Source: Laetiporus sulphureus 93-53 (lineage: Eukaryota > Basidiomycota > Agaricomycetes > Polyporales > Laetiporaceae). From it: a DNA stretch of 64,000 bases. The notes beneath the pieces are model-generated. The model was not told the origin of the DNA and did not search any database. It saw nothing but the letters and a program-made list of their open reading frames with translations. Within the stretch, counting starts at the first letter, position 1, and each line of letters opens with the position of its first letter. Shown here one piece after another: positions 48,694 to 59,165 of the stretch. The position numbers were made by a program, and so were the translations under genes. The DNA lies in assembly GCF_001632365.1 (NCBI RefSeq), contig NW_024468552.1, forward strand, positions 81,593 to 145,592, written 5' to 3'.

Positions 48694-49480
48694 CTCGCGA
48701 CTGGGGGTATACTTGGAGTGAGGGTTTGCTGACTGGTTTGTGGTCGAGAATACGGCTTTTATGCAGTCTCGTCGTCTGGCTCGTCAATGGAAGCTATCAA
48801 GGTATCAAGCTCTTGGACCACCGAATGTCGCAGATCAGGTAACAGAAGTGATAGATTTCTCTTCAAACGAGCAGTAGCGTAGCGGAGAGAATGGAAGTGC
48901 AGAGACAGCCGAGTCTGCGAGATATATACAATTTGAAGCAAGATTTGCGGTGCGTAGCTGTGGCAATCAGTGATGAGCGCATTTGGCCCAAGCCAAGCGC
49001 TGCTCGGCCCGCCCCATGCTCCAGTGCGACCGCTTGGCTTGGCCCTCCTAGGCCGTACAGTCTTCCAGTCCACGGTGGCACCTTCATAGTAACACAAAGT
49101 CCAGAATCTGTTCTGTGTGGTAATGAATACTACTAGTTGTCGACTTGTCGTGCTCAGAAGATGCCTGGCAAAGCCCGAAACAGCTTCGCCAGTACTATTG
49201 CTATGTAAGGGGAATCGCCAACATTCATCATTCATGCATAGCCTGCATCGAAAGCCGTTGATAGGCGAGCGTGGAAAGTCAATTCATGCAGAACGATGGC
49301 ATCGGTTGCACTGCCTGGGGACACGATAGCCATAAGTCGGTGAGAGTCCGTCTGAAGCCATTACTAGGAAGTCACGTCAAGCGCGTTCCATGACCAAGCT
49401 GTGTCAACGAAGCAAGATGAATGAACAGAAATGTATACAGTCCAAGGAATCCCAGTAAGTTACACACTGCCGCAGAGCAT
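48694..49480. other. Gap between small membrane protein gene and SEC13
   Basis: A - strand frame (48759-49235) ends with a helix-like stretch (RHSVVQELDTLIASIDEPD) that could be a last exon, but no upstream exon or family was found. Otherwise nothing is recognised. Confidence 0.3.
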
Positions 49481-50829
49481 CTAGCTCGTCATGTCGCTCA
49501 CACACTCCCACACGCCTTTCAGATTCTCCTTCCATAGAGTTACCTTGCCGTCACCGCAGCTCACCGCCAAGATGTTACCCGCTAGGCTCCATGAGACACG
49601 CCAGACAACGTCCGGGAACTTCCCCGCAGTCGCAGCCCCTGATGCTGGCGTAACTGATGCAGATGACGGATCGAGCGCGGTTTTCACCCAAGGGGATGTC
49701 GGAGTATCCTTCGTCCAGATGAGCACTGTCTTGTCCTACGAACAACGCATATATCAACTCCTCCGGTAAAAAGGAAGTAATAATGAAGCATACTTGTGAT
49801 GCTGTCGCGATGTAGGTTCTGGGGAGGCCGATATTCGGCGCCCATGCGACGTCGCGGACCCAGTCCGTGTGTCCCTCAAGCGTCTCCTCCACAACCCACT
49901 CCTGCCTCTCATCGTTGTAGCCCCAGATCTTGACCAGGTTGTCGCAACCCGCACTCGCAAAGCGCTTCACACTCTGCGGGACGAATGGCGCCTGGCCAGG
50001 GATCGTCGGCGGCTGCGGTGTGATCAGCGAACCGGGCTGCACGGCGGGTGCCCATGAGACCGCGTTACAGCCGATCGCATGGCCCTCGAACACGTCGGCG
50101 CCCCACTGGCCGTCGTCTGAGGGAGTAGTAGGAATGGGTAACACCTGTGGGAAAGTGACACAAAGTGTACGCACTTTTGAACGTGAGCACAGAGAGTGTG
50201 CCATCAGACGAGGCGCAGGCAAGCATGGCACCGAGCTCATGCGGCGCCCATGATACCGAGTTGACTGGCTGATATAAGTCGGACATCGAGTCTGCAAGTC
50301 GATCCACCCACCTGATGCCTTGTGCAGTGTGTGCTCCTTGATCTTCGACCACCCGCCAACGGAGGGCCCAGCAGTCGGCTGCTCCTTCCAGATGATGACT
50401 TTGCCGTCATATGAACACGACGCGAGGATGTGGCCGAACTTGGGGTGTGCCCAAGAGACCTGCCATACAGGACCTGTATGCCTGCAACGCGATAAAACGC
50501 GGTTTGAACACTGCCTTCGAGTTAAACGTGAGTGGAACGCACCCTTTGAGCGTCTGCCCTGCAGACTTTGGCCCTTCCCCTTCCGACACATCGAACACTC
50601 GTACAGTACGGTCAGACGAGCACGTCGCGAGACGCTTTCCGTAATAGTCCAGTTGGGCATCGTGCTGCAATAGGCGTGAATTCGCGTTCAGACGGCTACG
50701 AACGCGAACGTACGATCATGTCCTCATGGGACGTCTCTATTGGGACGGGTTCCGTCGCGTTTGTTACAGACGGCTGACAGGGAGGAGTCAGTATTTTTCC
50801 CACTCCGAACTCGCTGTGCACAGTACCAT
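49481..50829 (-). CDS. SEC13: SEC13, COPII and nuclear pore WD40 protein
   Basis: This six-bladed beta-propeller pairs with Sec31 in the outer COPII coat and with Nup145C/Nup96 in the nuclear pore. Blades can be followed in order: [125 protein letters not shown], then TVLIW and [20 protein letters not shown], ending CVSDMTS at 49481. The first coding exon is the ATG alone (50827-50829), followed by a 52-nt intron (50775-50826, gtactg to ctgtcag). Exon 2 starts [20 protein letters not shown] and joins to HDAQLDYY. An alternative is a start at an upstream in-frame Met at 50944 with no first intron, but the ATG-only exon gives the family's normal N-terminus. Confidence 0.93.
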
Positions 50830-51282
50830 TTTGCTGTGGACGTATCGTCGGATGTCGTATGTAGTGTATGTTGTGCTCAGGCCGCTGCGCGGGCCAGACG
50901 ACGTGGTCGTGGCTCGCGTGGCGCATCTGAACCGATGAAATCATGTGACTAATCTAATTTTGTAAGTCGAACCGATCCGACATTGAGAAGCATGGTCATG
51001 GTGTAGTGGCGGTGTGTACCCTTCTTTTCAGTGCCCTTCGCGAACTGTGCAAGGACAGCAACTGTTTCTGTGTGCTTCACTGCTTCTGCAGTGCCGGACC
51101 ACATTTACAGCAGTTCTCGGAGCTGAGAAGAACGTAATGTGGCTGTGGCTGCCGGAGTTGTGGGTCCCTCTGTAGGCTTGCTTAGTCAGCAGCGAGGCGC
51201 AGTCAGCCACCCTGGGACTGCCCTGCTGTTCTACTTAAACCACTATCCAGCAAACCAAACGCTCCCCATCCCCGTCCTCACG
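50830..51282. promoter_or_regulatory. Divergent promoter region, SEC13 and PIN-domain gene
   Basis: About 450 bp separate the two start codons. A C-rich leader precedes the PIN-domain gene start (ctccccatccccgtcctca). No TATA box is clear. Confidence 0.4.
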
Positions 51283-52934
51283 ATGGCCGAAGTGAAGGTG
51301 ACTCATACTCCTCGCGAGCCTCTACACCGTCGAGCGTTGAACCGTCCTCAGGGGCCCACGATAGCCTCGGACAAGCTGGCCCTGTCCCGTGCACTCGGCG
51401 CCGCATTCCTCAACCATCAAGTTGAGCAACTTGAGAAGACTGTGTCGGATGCGGGTCCGGGAAGCGGGAACTGGCGCGATCGCCGCACTCAGAATACAGC
51501 AGACAATCACAATAATCATAACAGTGGCCACAGGCATCCCGACGGCAAGCGCTTACGTCCCGGGTCGGCTAAGGCGTCGAGAAAGCCTGACATCGAGTCC
51601 TCGAACAACAATGTCGATGGGAATATGAACAAGAGGGATACGCGGGAGACGAAGGATGCGGACGTGGTGGTAGTTGATGCAAGTGTGCTCATCCACGCCC
51701 TCGGCCAGGTCAAGAAATGGTGCCGGGAAGGCAGAGAGGAGATCATAATTGTGCCTCTGGAAGGTGAGTGCACTGGTGCTGATACTCGTCTTCCTTTCCG
51801 ATTAGTCTGTCTCTATCTGCATGCTGCAGCATGAGCCATATTCACATTTGGTGATCCCGTATTGCATGGCGTCTGTTGCGACCCTCTGGTATAACGTTTT
51901 GGCTGGACATAGCACATTTCTTTCCAGCCCTACGCTACGGCAGTGAGGTCATGCAAGACGAGATCGTCGCTTGTGAGGTCTCCGTCAAATTTAGCCTATT
52001 ATGGTGGCGCATGTGATCTTCATTCTCTACATGGCGTACACCGTCATGCTGACAGCATTGTGGCCGAAAAGGAGCGATGTTACTTTTCTTCTTATCTTTG
52101 AATGCTCACCATGATCTTATTGCAGCTCTAAACACCCTCGATCTGCTCAAGAAGGGCATGAGTTCGCTTGCCCAGCGTGCCCGCGCCGCATCCCGCATCC
52201 TCGAGGCGCAAGTCGGCACGAATCCCCGCATCCGCGTACAGCGTGACGACGCGTTCGTCCTTTGGGACAATGTCTTCGAGAACCAAGCACCGCCAGCCGG
52301 ATCGCCCGAGTGGGTGCGCCGTACGATCTGCTGTGCTCGCTGGGAGGTCGATCACGCAGCCGACAAGGAGATTGCGGAAACGATCAAGAATGTGTCTGCA
52401 GAGAACAAGCCCACCGCCGAACTCGACGACACCAAGAAGCCCCATGTGGTACTCGCAATCCTCTCCCAGACGCTCGAAGTACAGTCGGAGGCGATATTCC
52501 CGCCACTCAGTCATGCGCCAGCCTCTCCGGTTCCCCTTCCCGCCCCACAGACCAATAGACACGAGCCTCGTTCTTCTGGTGCGCTCGTGGCCCAGTGGGC
52601 CGCAAAGGCCCGCCTCGAGGTGCTCGAAGTATCCCCATCTGCTGCCGGTCCCAGTAAGAGTGCCTCGCCCAGTCGCGATGTCGCCGTCAACGGGCGGCGC
52701 TCCCCGCAGACGACTCGGCGCTCCGGCGACGAAGAGTTTGGCAAGCGTGGTCCGCGTCGGAACTCGAGGAATGAAGGACATCGTGGCGGTGCAACCACTG
52801 GCGGACGGCCCGCAGCTGGCACTGGGCTCGTGGAGCGCCCGCCTGCGGTGATGGCTATGATGGAGGCTGTCGCTCAGCCTAGCCGTGTCGTCCGTGTCCT
52901 TGCTCGTGGAGAAAAGCTCGATCCCGATACCTAG
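51283..52934 (+). CDS. PIN-domain protein, likely RNA endonuclease family
   Basis: Two exons, 51283-51763 and 52126-52934, close in frame to 430 codons (E|AL junction). The first 120 residues are disordered (N/H/R-rich). A PIN domain follows at about 125-270: DADVVVVDASVLIHALGQV (first catalytic Asp), EEIIIVPLEALNTLDLLKKG and RARAASRILEAQVG, later RVQRDDAFVLWDN. This resembles the PINc domains of Smg5/Smg6/Nmd4-type proteins, which cut or bind RNA in mRNA surveillance. The C-terminal 150 residues are Pro/Ser/Arg-rich and disordered (GKRGPRRNSRNEGHRGG), suitable for RNA contact. The 362-nt intron is long compared with the usual 50-60 nt here. An in-frame Met at 51139 exists, but MAEVKVTHTPREP after a C-rich leader is the better start. 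Catalytic activity is not assured from these residues. Confidence 0.78.
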
Positions 52935-53566
52935 CGGTCTGCCCTGACAGACCAACTTTACCCAAGGTTGGTATCCTGTCCATGTGTTATTGATTCTCGC
53001 TGACCTCCTCCGGACAGACAACAGATTCGCATTCGATTACGGAATCGCACGGCCTAGAGATATCCCTTCCGGCTCGTGCACGCACGGGACGGATGGGTAT
53101 GTCTCAGGAATCTGGCTCGGGCACCTTCTCGCGTCCACGCAGGTATCTTCTCGAACCCGCACTGTCCAAAGACTGGCGCAGACGAAGCTGAGGCTTTCGC
53201 TCAGTTGATGTTCGTCCGACGTTCCGCGGCATCAACGGTTACTTTGATAGATGGATCGTCGACGATGGATTACTCTTGCTCCGAAGTATGCAGTCCCTCT
53301 AGCTTGGATACAGTACATGGTTGTATCAGCTTCCCTATGAACCCTCTCGCCCGTTATCCCACCTTCTTCTGTATATGTAACTTGGTTTGCCACCTATGTC
53401 TACTTTTCTGAATATACGTTCCGTTTTTTTTTCCTGCACGGTTGTCTGCCCGGCGTTGCGTAGATTTCGACGCCTCCCACGGCGTACATCACTAAGTATA
53501 CATCGCACTTGATTTTCAAGCGCGCGATTAATATGCTACAGAGTATCTTGCCAGAACGATCATGCG
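52935..53566. other. Intergenic between converging PIN-domain and prefoldin genes
   Basis: This holds 3' UTRs of both genes; a T run (gttttttttt) lies near 53423. No gene is supported. Confidence 0.4.
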
Positions 53567-54216
53567 TTACCCGCTCTTTGCTCCTTTGCCAGCGGGCTGT
53601 TCCTGCAGCTTGACTTGCATGATGTTGACCACGTAGTTCATATTGTCCTGCTTTTTACCAATCGTTTCCTGCAGCGCCTCCAGATTTGTCTTGATATAGT
53701 CAACTTTCGAGTCGTAGTGCTTCAACGCTTGTGCACGAGACTTGTTACGGAGCTGAGCACGAGCAGACCGACATACGAGGGGAGATCGGATAGTCCGCAC
53801 CTTTTTGACGTAATATCCAGTCCCTACATCCACAATCACATTCTCCAAATCACATAGTTTGCCCGGGACGTATAGTGAGTTGGTCAAAGGCACAAGGATC
53901 GTCTTGTCTTTGATAGCAATAATGTGGGTTCGTCCACTCGCGATCTCGGATCCATCACGCACCCTTATTCTCAGGCTTGACCTGCTTAACATTATCCATG
54001 CATGCGCTGAATTTCGCCTGTGCCTGCCGCAGCTGCGCGAATGAGTTCGAGAGGTGAGTGAGCTCCTGCGGCGGGATACTTGGTGAGTCGCAGAGCGGCC
54101 TGTGGAACGCGTTGGGGGCGTACCTCCTCCAGCTGTCTCCGAACGTCCGCGAGCTGCGGGAGGTCCAAGTCGGCCACATTGATTTGCTGAGGCTGCGCAG
54201 AAGAAGTGGAGGCCAT
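53567..54216 (-). CDS. GIM5: Prefoldin subunit 5 (GIM5)
   Basis: This alpha-type subunit belongs to the hexameric prefoldin chaperone, which passes nascent actin and tubulin to the TRiC/CCT chaperonin. It starts MASTSSAQPQQINVADLDLP (54216). Coiled-coil arm 1 is LADVRRQLEE joined to ELTHLSNSFAQLRQAQAKF. The beta hairpin is KTILVPLTNSLYVPGKL and VIVDVGTGYYVKK. The second coiled coil runs HYDSKVDYIKTNLEALQETI to NIMQVKLQEQPAG. Introns follow LEE, PENK and YYVKK and are in frame; the last could also be partly read through without a stop. The length (about 165 residues) fits. Its client tubulin is encoded 48 kb away in this window. Confidence 0.92.
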
Positions 54217-57108
54217 GTTGAGGCTCGCAGCGATCGCACTTGGTGGTGGCGGTCACGGACTATGGCGGCAGGATCTGAAGACTTCCTATCTTGGTAACTC
54301 CCATTCCGCTCGGTGTGGACTTTTTATTTTTCGCACTCTGTACTGCTTTCGCGCATCCTCTCTGGCTTCTGAAACCACTTCAGTGTATTCTGTAAGCCAG
54401 GCTAAGCTGGCCGAAAAGCTAATCATGGGCAAGAGCATGGCGGCTGATATCAACGCATCTCAAATTGCAACCCACAGGCTCGCTGTCGCTGCCTAGGTTT
54501 CTCATTTTGCTGAGTCTGGCGCATATATGCGGTTTCTTGTCTCACAAGAACCAGCGGAACTGACAGGGTGCATAACATCCAAGTACCATCTCTATGAAGA
54601 GACCCGCAGTCAGTTCAGATCGCTGGCGTTCCTTTTGTCTCTCGAAAAGTTTTATTCTGCAGAAGATGAACCGCGATCAAGGAATCTGACAATTATATCA
54701 CTTGTTGCAAACCGACACGCTGTGTTTTATATTAGCTCAAGCTGATCATTGGATATAGGAGAGAGCAGGGTTAGCCTTTGTGAGTGCATCCTGCTTCAGC
54801 TACCTCCACAAAGGTGGGCTATATCTCTTGACATTTTTAACATGTTATTGTGCAAAGATCGATGTAACATCTGTGCACACTCAAGATAGAAGTTTCTTGC
54901 TCAGACCTAACTAGGAGTTAAACGATCTAAATCTGGGCGCCTCCGAATTGTCTGGTCCGCAGGGCCTCATCCAGGGCCTGTTCTCGACCCCGGCTTTCTT
55001 CCACAACGTCAATCTGTCAACAGTCCGCGGTGACTAAACTCTTACGCCCTGGTCTGGGCAGATAGCGGCTGATCAGTTCTTCAAGACATTGCTTGACTAG
55101 TTGTCTTTGACATCGCGGCTATCCCGCCGGCCGTTTTCCCAACCTTGAGACGGGGCGCATAATGTCGCTTCGAGACGGTGGAGCGATTGCTGCGTTGCAT
55201 TGATCCCGAATGGTTTGAGAAACACTTTTCAGCGTGAAATACCATGGCCAGTCTCCGCTGCTTCCGAGGGAGGAAGGACCAACGCAAGGCAAGAGACCGA
55301 CGGAAGAATCGGCTCGGAAGGCTTCGTCACGTTTAACATCGCGCGCTCACCATCCCAATGCCGAAGTTCATCTTGTCGTCGTCGCATTCATACAATCACT
55401 GTTGCGAGAACGTCTCAAGCAGCGCCCTGCACACGAGTCAACCCGGATCCTCTCGCATCCACGGTCGCGTTTAATGCTCGCTACATTATCTGAGATCGCA
55501 AGCCAAGTGTGTCGTCCGTCGTATGCGACGCGATCGATATCCCACAACTGGTGCAGTCGATCATCCTGGGCATCGGTTAGTGACAGTCATCTGCATGACG
55601 GGGCCAAATTTCATACTTATCGCATCTGACGTTGTCTTCTAACGTTGATGACGAAGGCCGTCAGCATGTACTACACTCGGGACGCCACGAGGCCGAAACA
55701 GTCCGGTCGGATGCCGACGACCCTCAATTAGGGGGAGGGAGGTGGCGCACCGACATGGATGCTCAGCCGCTGCGGAGGGTTAGGGGGTATCAAAATTTCA
55801 TCCGCTTTTCGCGATTGCTCAACCAGCCTGTCCCTTGGCATCCGGCGCGTTTCGAGGGGGAGGAGAACCCCCGCCTCTATTCGCACCATCAGGAAGAACA
55901 GGGAACAGGGATGGGAGCAGAGGGAGAGAGAGACCAACGAAAAATCCTGGTCAGGCAGCAGCCAAGGCTTTGTTTCCTCCAGCATTCGCGTTGATCACCC
56001 TGCATATCCGAAAGCCTCGGGTGCTACTGAGCTCGGACAAACGACGCCTTTCCCCATACATCGCGGATGCACGCTCGAGGCTGTTTGCGCACTTGGACGT
56101 CATGTCGTTATGCAAGGCGGCGTCGACGGGACCATTGCTGACAAGGAGTGGGAAGATGGTCCGGAAAAGAGGGCGTCCGAATGCCGAGATAGCTGGATGA
56201 ACGCATGAACCAGGATGCACATGCTGTTTGCCCATGGGGCAAACATTCCGCCCACGGCTCTGGATGGGTCGCTAACAGGGGTCGCTGTTAGAGTGCGCAG
56301 CATCCGCCGGGCGAGATGGCAGGAATGATGTGCGTGGACCATGCCTTCCGGACTGTGGCCACCGCTAGTGAGCATCGTCGGAGAGGCTTATAAATGTCAT
56401 GGGCGGGGAGGCACGCGAGGCCACCGACCGATTGGCTGGCAAGAGCGGCGCCCAATATACTCAATGCCTCCGCCATATGCTTGGCTCGTCGGACCCGCGA
56501 GAACACGCGCGCTGATTGGCTGCGCGCTCCGGACCTTCCGTTCCCCTCGCCGCGTTCCTCGCCTTGCGCACACTCATCCGCCCGCCGCCCGCGGGGCTCC
56601 AGGCTGGGATGGATAAAAGGATTAGGACAAAGCCCAGACCGGGCATAGGCCCTACGAGACACGGCATGAAAAAGCAAGAAACCATGTGCATATTTCGCAT
56701 GAACGAATTTGCCGCAGATCTCGTCTCGCTCGCTGCGAGTCGGGGCGCGGCCATTCGTTGTTGCAGTGAGCGGCTGGCCGAGCGCCTGTCACCGCGCTCC
56801 ATGATCGTCTCAGTGTCATACCGGCGCACGCGCATGCGTGCACCTTATAAACTCACCCTTGCCCGTCCATGATGTCACGCTTTCTGTGTCCTGACTTAAA
56901 AAGTCTTGTCTACTCAACCGACGAAGCTGATTATCAATTCACATTCTTCCCTTGCGCACTCCAGATACCTTTTAATTCTCAGAAGCTCCTCCTCTTCTCC
57001 TCGATCTTCCTCCTTCCTCTTGAACGAACTACCATCCTCACACCTTTGACGCTCTCACGACTTCAAAACTAGCTATCCCTTCAAGCCGTCAATCAACCTT
57101 CCTCAGCA
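54217..57108 (+). promoter_or_regulatory. 2.9-kb region upstream of the first hexose transporter
   Basis: No coding region is supported. Base use changes: 54300-55000 is AT-rich, while 55640-56850 is GC-rich. TATA-like elements lie at 56389-56395 (cttataaatg), 56610 (gataaaagg) and 56843 (cttataaac). GC-rich boxes such as gggcggggagg at 56401 match the core bound by Mig1/CreA glucose repressors. The last 200 bases are pyrimidine-rich (56940-57060), typical of strongly expressed fungal genes. Confidence 0.45.
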
Positions 57109-59165
57109 ATGGCTGTCCTATTCCATCTGTGAGTGTCCCTCGTGATCTTTCCCGCCGGTGTTAGTATGGGCGACTTCTTCTCGGGGCGAAAAGAGGCCTT
57201 CGCGTGAAATGTGTTGTCAGTGGTGAGCCGCAGCCACCGAGCAGGTCCACGTGGTTCCCGAAGGAACGGCGCACATCATTCGACGTTGAATACCCATCCA
57301 CAATTACTTTCTTCACACCACATACGCCCATACTAACCGAGTCGTGTCCATCGCGATCGGTACCAATGCTGATTTCTTTGCGTACAGACATGGCTTGCCC
57401 ATCGGGTATATGGCTATTGCACTGGCCGTTGTTGCCTCGATGGGAGGCTTCATCTTTGGTTATGATACCGGTCAGATTTCCGATATCCTGCTTATGGACG
57501 ACTTCCTCCTCCGTTTCGCCAAATGTACCACTCCCGGCGATGTCTCAACGTGTCATTTTAGCAACGTCCGCGAGGGCCTCATCGTTGCTTTGCTTTCCAT
57601 CGGTACTCTTGCTGGGTGTCTCATGGGCGCACCCATCGCCGACTTCCTAGGACGTCGGTATGCGATGATTGCGGAAAGCGCTATATTTTGTGTCGGTGTC
57701 ATCATCCAGATCAGCTCGCGACATGTCTGGCAACAATTTGCTGTTGGCCGTATGATTGCTGGTTTTGGTGTCGGTGGGTTGAGTGCGGCAGTCCCGATGT
57801 ATCAGGCGGAGGCAGCACCCAGCCAGATTCGTGGTACTCTTACCGCAACGTACCAGTTGTTCATCACGCTCGGTATTCTGGTTGCCTGTAAGCAGCATTG
57901 CATGCAACATACATTCACCTCAGGCTGATCATGTTCTTCCAGACTGTATATCCATAGGCACCCGTCACATGTCTGGCGCAGGGTCATGGCAGACAGTTGT
58001 CGGCATTTCCTTTGTGTGGCCATTCATCCTGTCTACTGGTATCTTGTTCATGCCCGAATCGCCCCGTTGGCTCACCAAGCGCGGACGCTATGATGAGGCG
58101 CGGCGCTCGCTCGCGCTTGCTCGTGGTGTGCCTGTGAAGGAAGCTGGCGACCACTACGTGATCAAGCGCGAGCTTGAAGAGATGCGCGATGCCGTCGAGT
58201 ACGAAAAGAGCGTCCAGACCGGCTGGATAGACTGCTTCTCATTCGAGCGCAAGCAGCTCTACCGGACGTGCCTCATCGCGACGCTGCAGATGTTCCAGCA
58301 GCTTACGGGTGCCAACTACTTCTTCTACGTGAGTGCTTGATCTTTGCTGATGCTTTGACGTCCTGGCGCTAATCACTGTTAAATGCAGTACGGTGCAACG
58401 GTCTTCAAATCTGTCGGCATCAGCGACTCGTTCATTACGCAGATCATCCTCGGTGGCGTCAACTTCGGTTGCACATTCGGCGGTCTGTACATCATGGAGA
58501 GGTTCGGCCGGCGCTGGCCGCTCATTCTTGGCGGTATGTGGCAGTCGGCCTGGCTTTTCGTGTTTGCGGCTGCCGGTACGGCGAAGGATCCCACGACTAA
58601 TGAACATATTGGCAAGCTGATGATCGTCTCTGCGTGCCTGTTTATTCTCGGCTATGCGATGACGTGGGCGCCCGGTGTCTGGATTCTTGTCGGCGAGACG
58701 TTCCCTACGCGGACGCGTGCAAAGCAGGCTGCATTGGCGACGGCAAGCAACTGGCTGTGGAACTTCCTTCTCGCATTCTTCACGCCATTCATCACGGGCG
58801 CGATCTCGTACCGATACGGTTTCGTCTTCGCCGCGTGCAATCTCACGGGCGCAGTGATCGTCTACCTGTTCCTATACGAGTCGTCTGATCTGTCGCTCGA
58901 GAGTGTCGATATGGTGCGTCGTCTCCTTCGCTGTTATCCATGACATGTTCGTCGATGCTGACTAGGGTGTCAATCACAGATGTACGGCGACCCGTACTGC
59001 AAGCCGTGGACGTCTAGCAATTGGGCGCCACCGGGCTTCAGCTCGCGCAAGGACCTCCTCGAGCAGACGCGTGCGGCGGAAATGCGCAAGCCGCTCGCTG
59101 CAGGTACTCAGGAACACTTTGAAAAGGCGGATACAGATAGGAACGGCGCCGCCAACCAGGCATGA
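57109..59165 (+). CDS. Hexose transporter (MFS sugar porter), copy 1
   Basis: A 12-span proton-coupled or facilitated hexose transporter of the plasma membrane. Exons 57109-57128, 57388-57887, 57943-58328, 58389-58913 and 58980-59165 total 1617 nt, a 538-residue protein. Sugar-porter signatures are intact: [14 protein letters not shown] (helix 1), [10 protein letters not shown] (loop 2-3 GRR), [79 protein letters not shown], and [15 protein letters not shown]. The first exon carries just MAVLFHL and is followed by a 259-nt intron. The tail is hydrophilic ([13 protein letters not shown]). A second copy with the same exon plan starts at 62542. The best match from memory is the basidiomycete Hxt/RCO3-like group. 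Confidence 0.95.

Noticed and set aside
49575..50660. Long - strand frame of 361 codons over SEC13
   Set aside because: It is partly genuine SEC13 exon sequence but runs through introns; the spliced SEC13 model explains the conserved blades better.
52128..53021. 297-codon frame on - opposite the PIN-domain gene
   Set aside because: It mirrors the GC-rich second exon of the PIN gene and has no family motifs.
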